From assembly GCA_030151745.1 (NCBI GenBank), contig JASLDA010000106.1, positions 1-6,742 of the forward strand: a stretch of DNA of 6,742 nucleotides, read 5' to 3'. The position numbers were made by a program, and so were the translations under genes. How positions within the stretch are numbered: the stretch's first letter is position 1; the number at the start of each line of letters is the position of its first letter. The stretch is from Chitinophagaceae bacterium. Its GTDB lineage: Bacteria > Bacteroidota > Bacteroidia > Chitinophagales > Chitinophagaceae. Under the pieces are notes generated by a model. It worked only from the letters and a program-made list of their open reading frames with translations. It was not told the DNA's origin and made no database searches. Of this stretch, positions 6,238-6,742 are shown one piece after another.

Positions 6238-6742
6238 ATGCGCGCCAAAAAAATAGTGATCAGTGCAACGGCAAAGACGCTTTTCCTTGCGTTCCTGTTT
6301 CAACTGGGTACGCCGATTTATACATACGCATTGACAACCGGGCCTTCCCAGCCGGAAGTGCAGTCGTTCGAGCCGGTAGGCACTACCGATATGGTGAATA
6401 CGTTCACAGGAGATTTTACCTATAATATACCTCTGCTCGATGTTGAAGGGTATCCGGTCAACATCGCGTATCACAGTGGTGTCAGCATGGAGCAGGAAAG
6501 CACTTGGTGCGGACTTGGTTGGAATATCAATCCGGGAGAAATCAATCATTCCGTCCGCGGGCTGCCGGATGACTTCAATGGTGAGAATCTGGAAAAGGAA
6601 ATCAATATCAAATCGGAAAAAAACATTCGGGTCGGCACCGGAGCCAATGTAGGTTTGGAATTGCTGGGAAAGGACAGTAAATCACTGGGCGTATCACTTT
6701 CCTTCAGTCTCGGTATGTATGTCAACTACAACAACTACCGGG
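6238..6742 (+). CDS. Secreted SpvB/RHS-like giant protein, N-terminal part
   Basis: The frame is open from ATG 6238 to the right edge, giving 168 residues; the remainder is outside the window. A signal peptide (MRAKK, core about 14-24) should be cut at YTYA|LT (31/32). The mature N-terminus carries GPSQPEVQSFEPVGTTDM (35-52), then FTGDFTYNIPLLDVEGYPV, IAYHSGVSMEQESTW, GLGWNINPGEI (92-102) and RGLPDDFNG (107-115). I know this motif series from very large YD/RHS-repeat proteins of Bacteroidota. The YHSG...GLGW part resembles the N-terminus of SpvB and TcB toxin-shell proteins, where a similar block begins the beta-propeller/shell. Such proteins usually exceed 1000-2000 residues and often end in RHS core repeats with a variable, sometimes toxic, C-terminus; none of that is visible here. 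The gene starts 4 bp after the lipoprotein stop, so it is the probable cargo of the cluster. Confidence 0.85.
   Translation, partial: MRAKKIVISATAKTLFLAFLFQLGTPIYTYALTTGPSQPEVQSFEPVGTTDMVNTFTGDFTYNIPLLDVEGYPVNIAYHSGVSMEQESTWCGLGWNINPGEINHSVRGLPDDFNGENLEKEINIKSEKNIRVGTGANVGLELLGKDSKSLGVSLSFSLGMYVNYNNYR

Overview
The window looks like a Bacteroidota chromosome, most likely a GC-rich member of Chitinophagales or Cytophagales, although the family assignment is a guess. Three things point there. A promoter of the Bacteroidota sigma-factor type (TTG, about 20 bp, TAnnTTTG) precedes the main gene cluster. The genes have little Shine-Dalgarno signal. The last gene carries the GPSQPEVQSFEPVGTTDM... 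W-GLGW--NPG motif block, which I know from giant YD/RHS-type proteins of Bacteroidota.

Layout. Positions 1-564 hold the 3' part of a VIT1/CCC1-family iron/manganese transporter, which appears unrelated to what follows. Positions 565-894 are a 330-bp gap. Inside it is an AT island (about 20% GC over 681-780) holding a perfect 9-bp palindrome, a direct repeat spaced 21 bp, and a good Bacteroidota promoter. From 895 to the right edge runs one compact, same-strand cluster of five genes with gaps of 34, 3, -17 and 4 bp. They are (i) a 1022-aa exported protein with a long helical domain and a predicted outer-membrane beta-barrel, (ii) a 387-aa exported beta-sandwich protein with a fibronectin/Ig-like middle domain, (iii) a 166-aa membrane-anchored OmpH/Skp-like chaperone, (iv) a 194-aa lipoprotein starting at TTG, and (v) the 5' end of a secreted SpvB/RHS-like giant protein, cut by the window edge.

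How they may work together (inference). The final gene encodes a huge surface or secreted protein related to the N-terminus of the SpvB/TcB toxin shell. The four genes before it encode everything needed to handle such a cargo in the envelope: an outer-membrane barrel, a beta-rich partner that shares a module with the barrel protein, a periplasmic holdase, and an inward-facing lipoprotein. A dedicated export or display machine for an RHS-type cargo is the most interesting hypothesis here.

Composition is not uniform. The cluster starts very GC-rich with C-ending codons, shifts to G-ending codons late in gene (i), and then drops abruptly to about 50% GC within gene (ii), near 4808, exactly at a domain boundary. 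This suggests a mosaic origin for the cluster.
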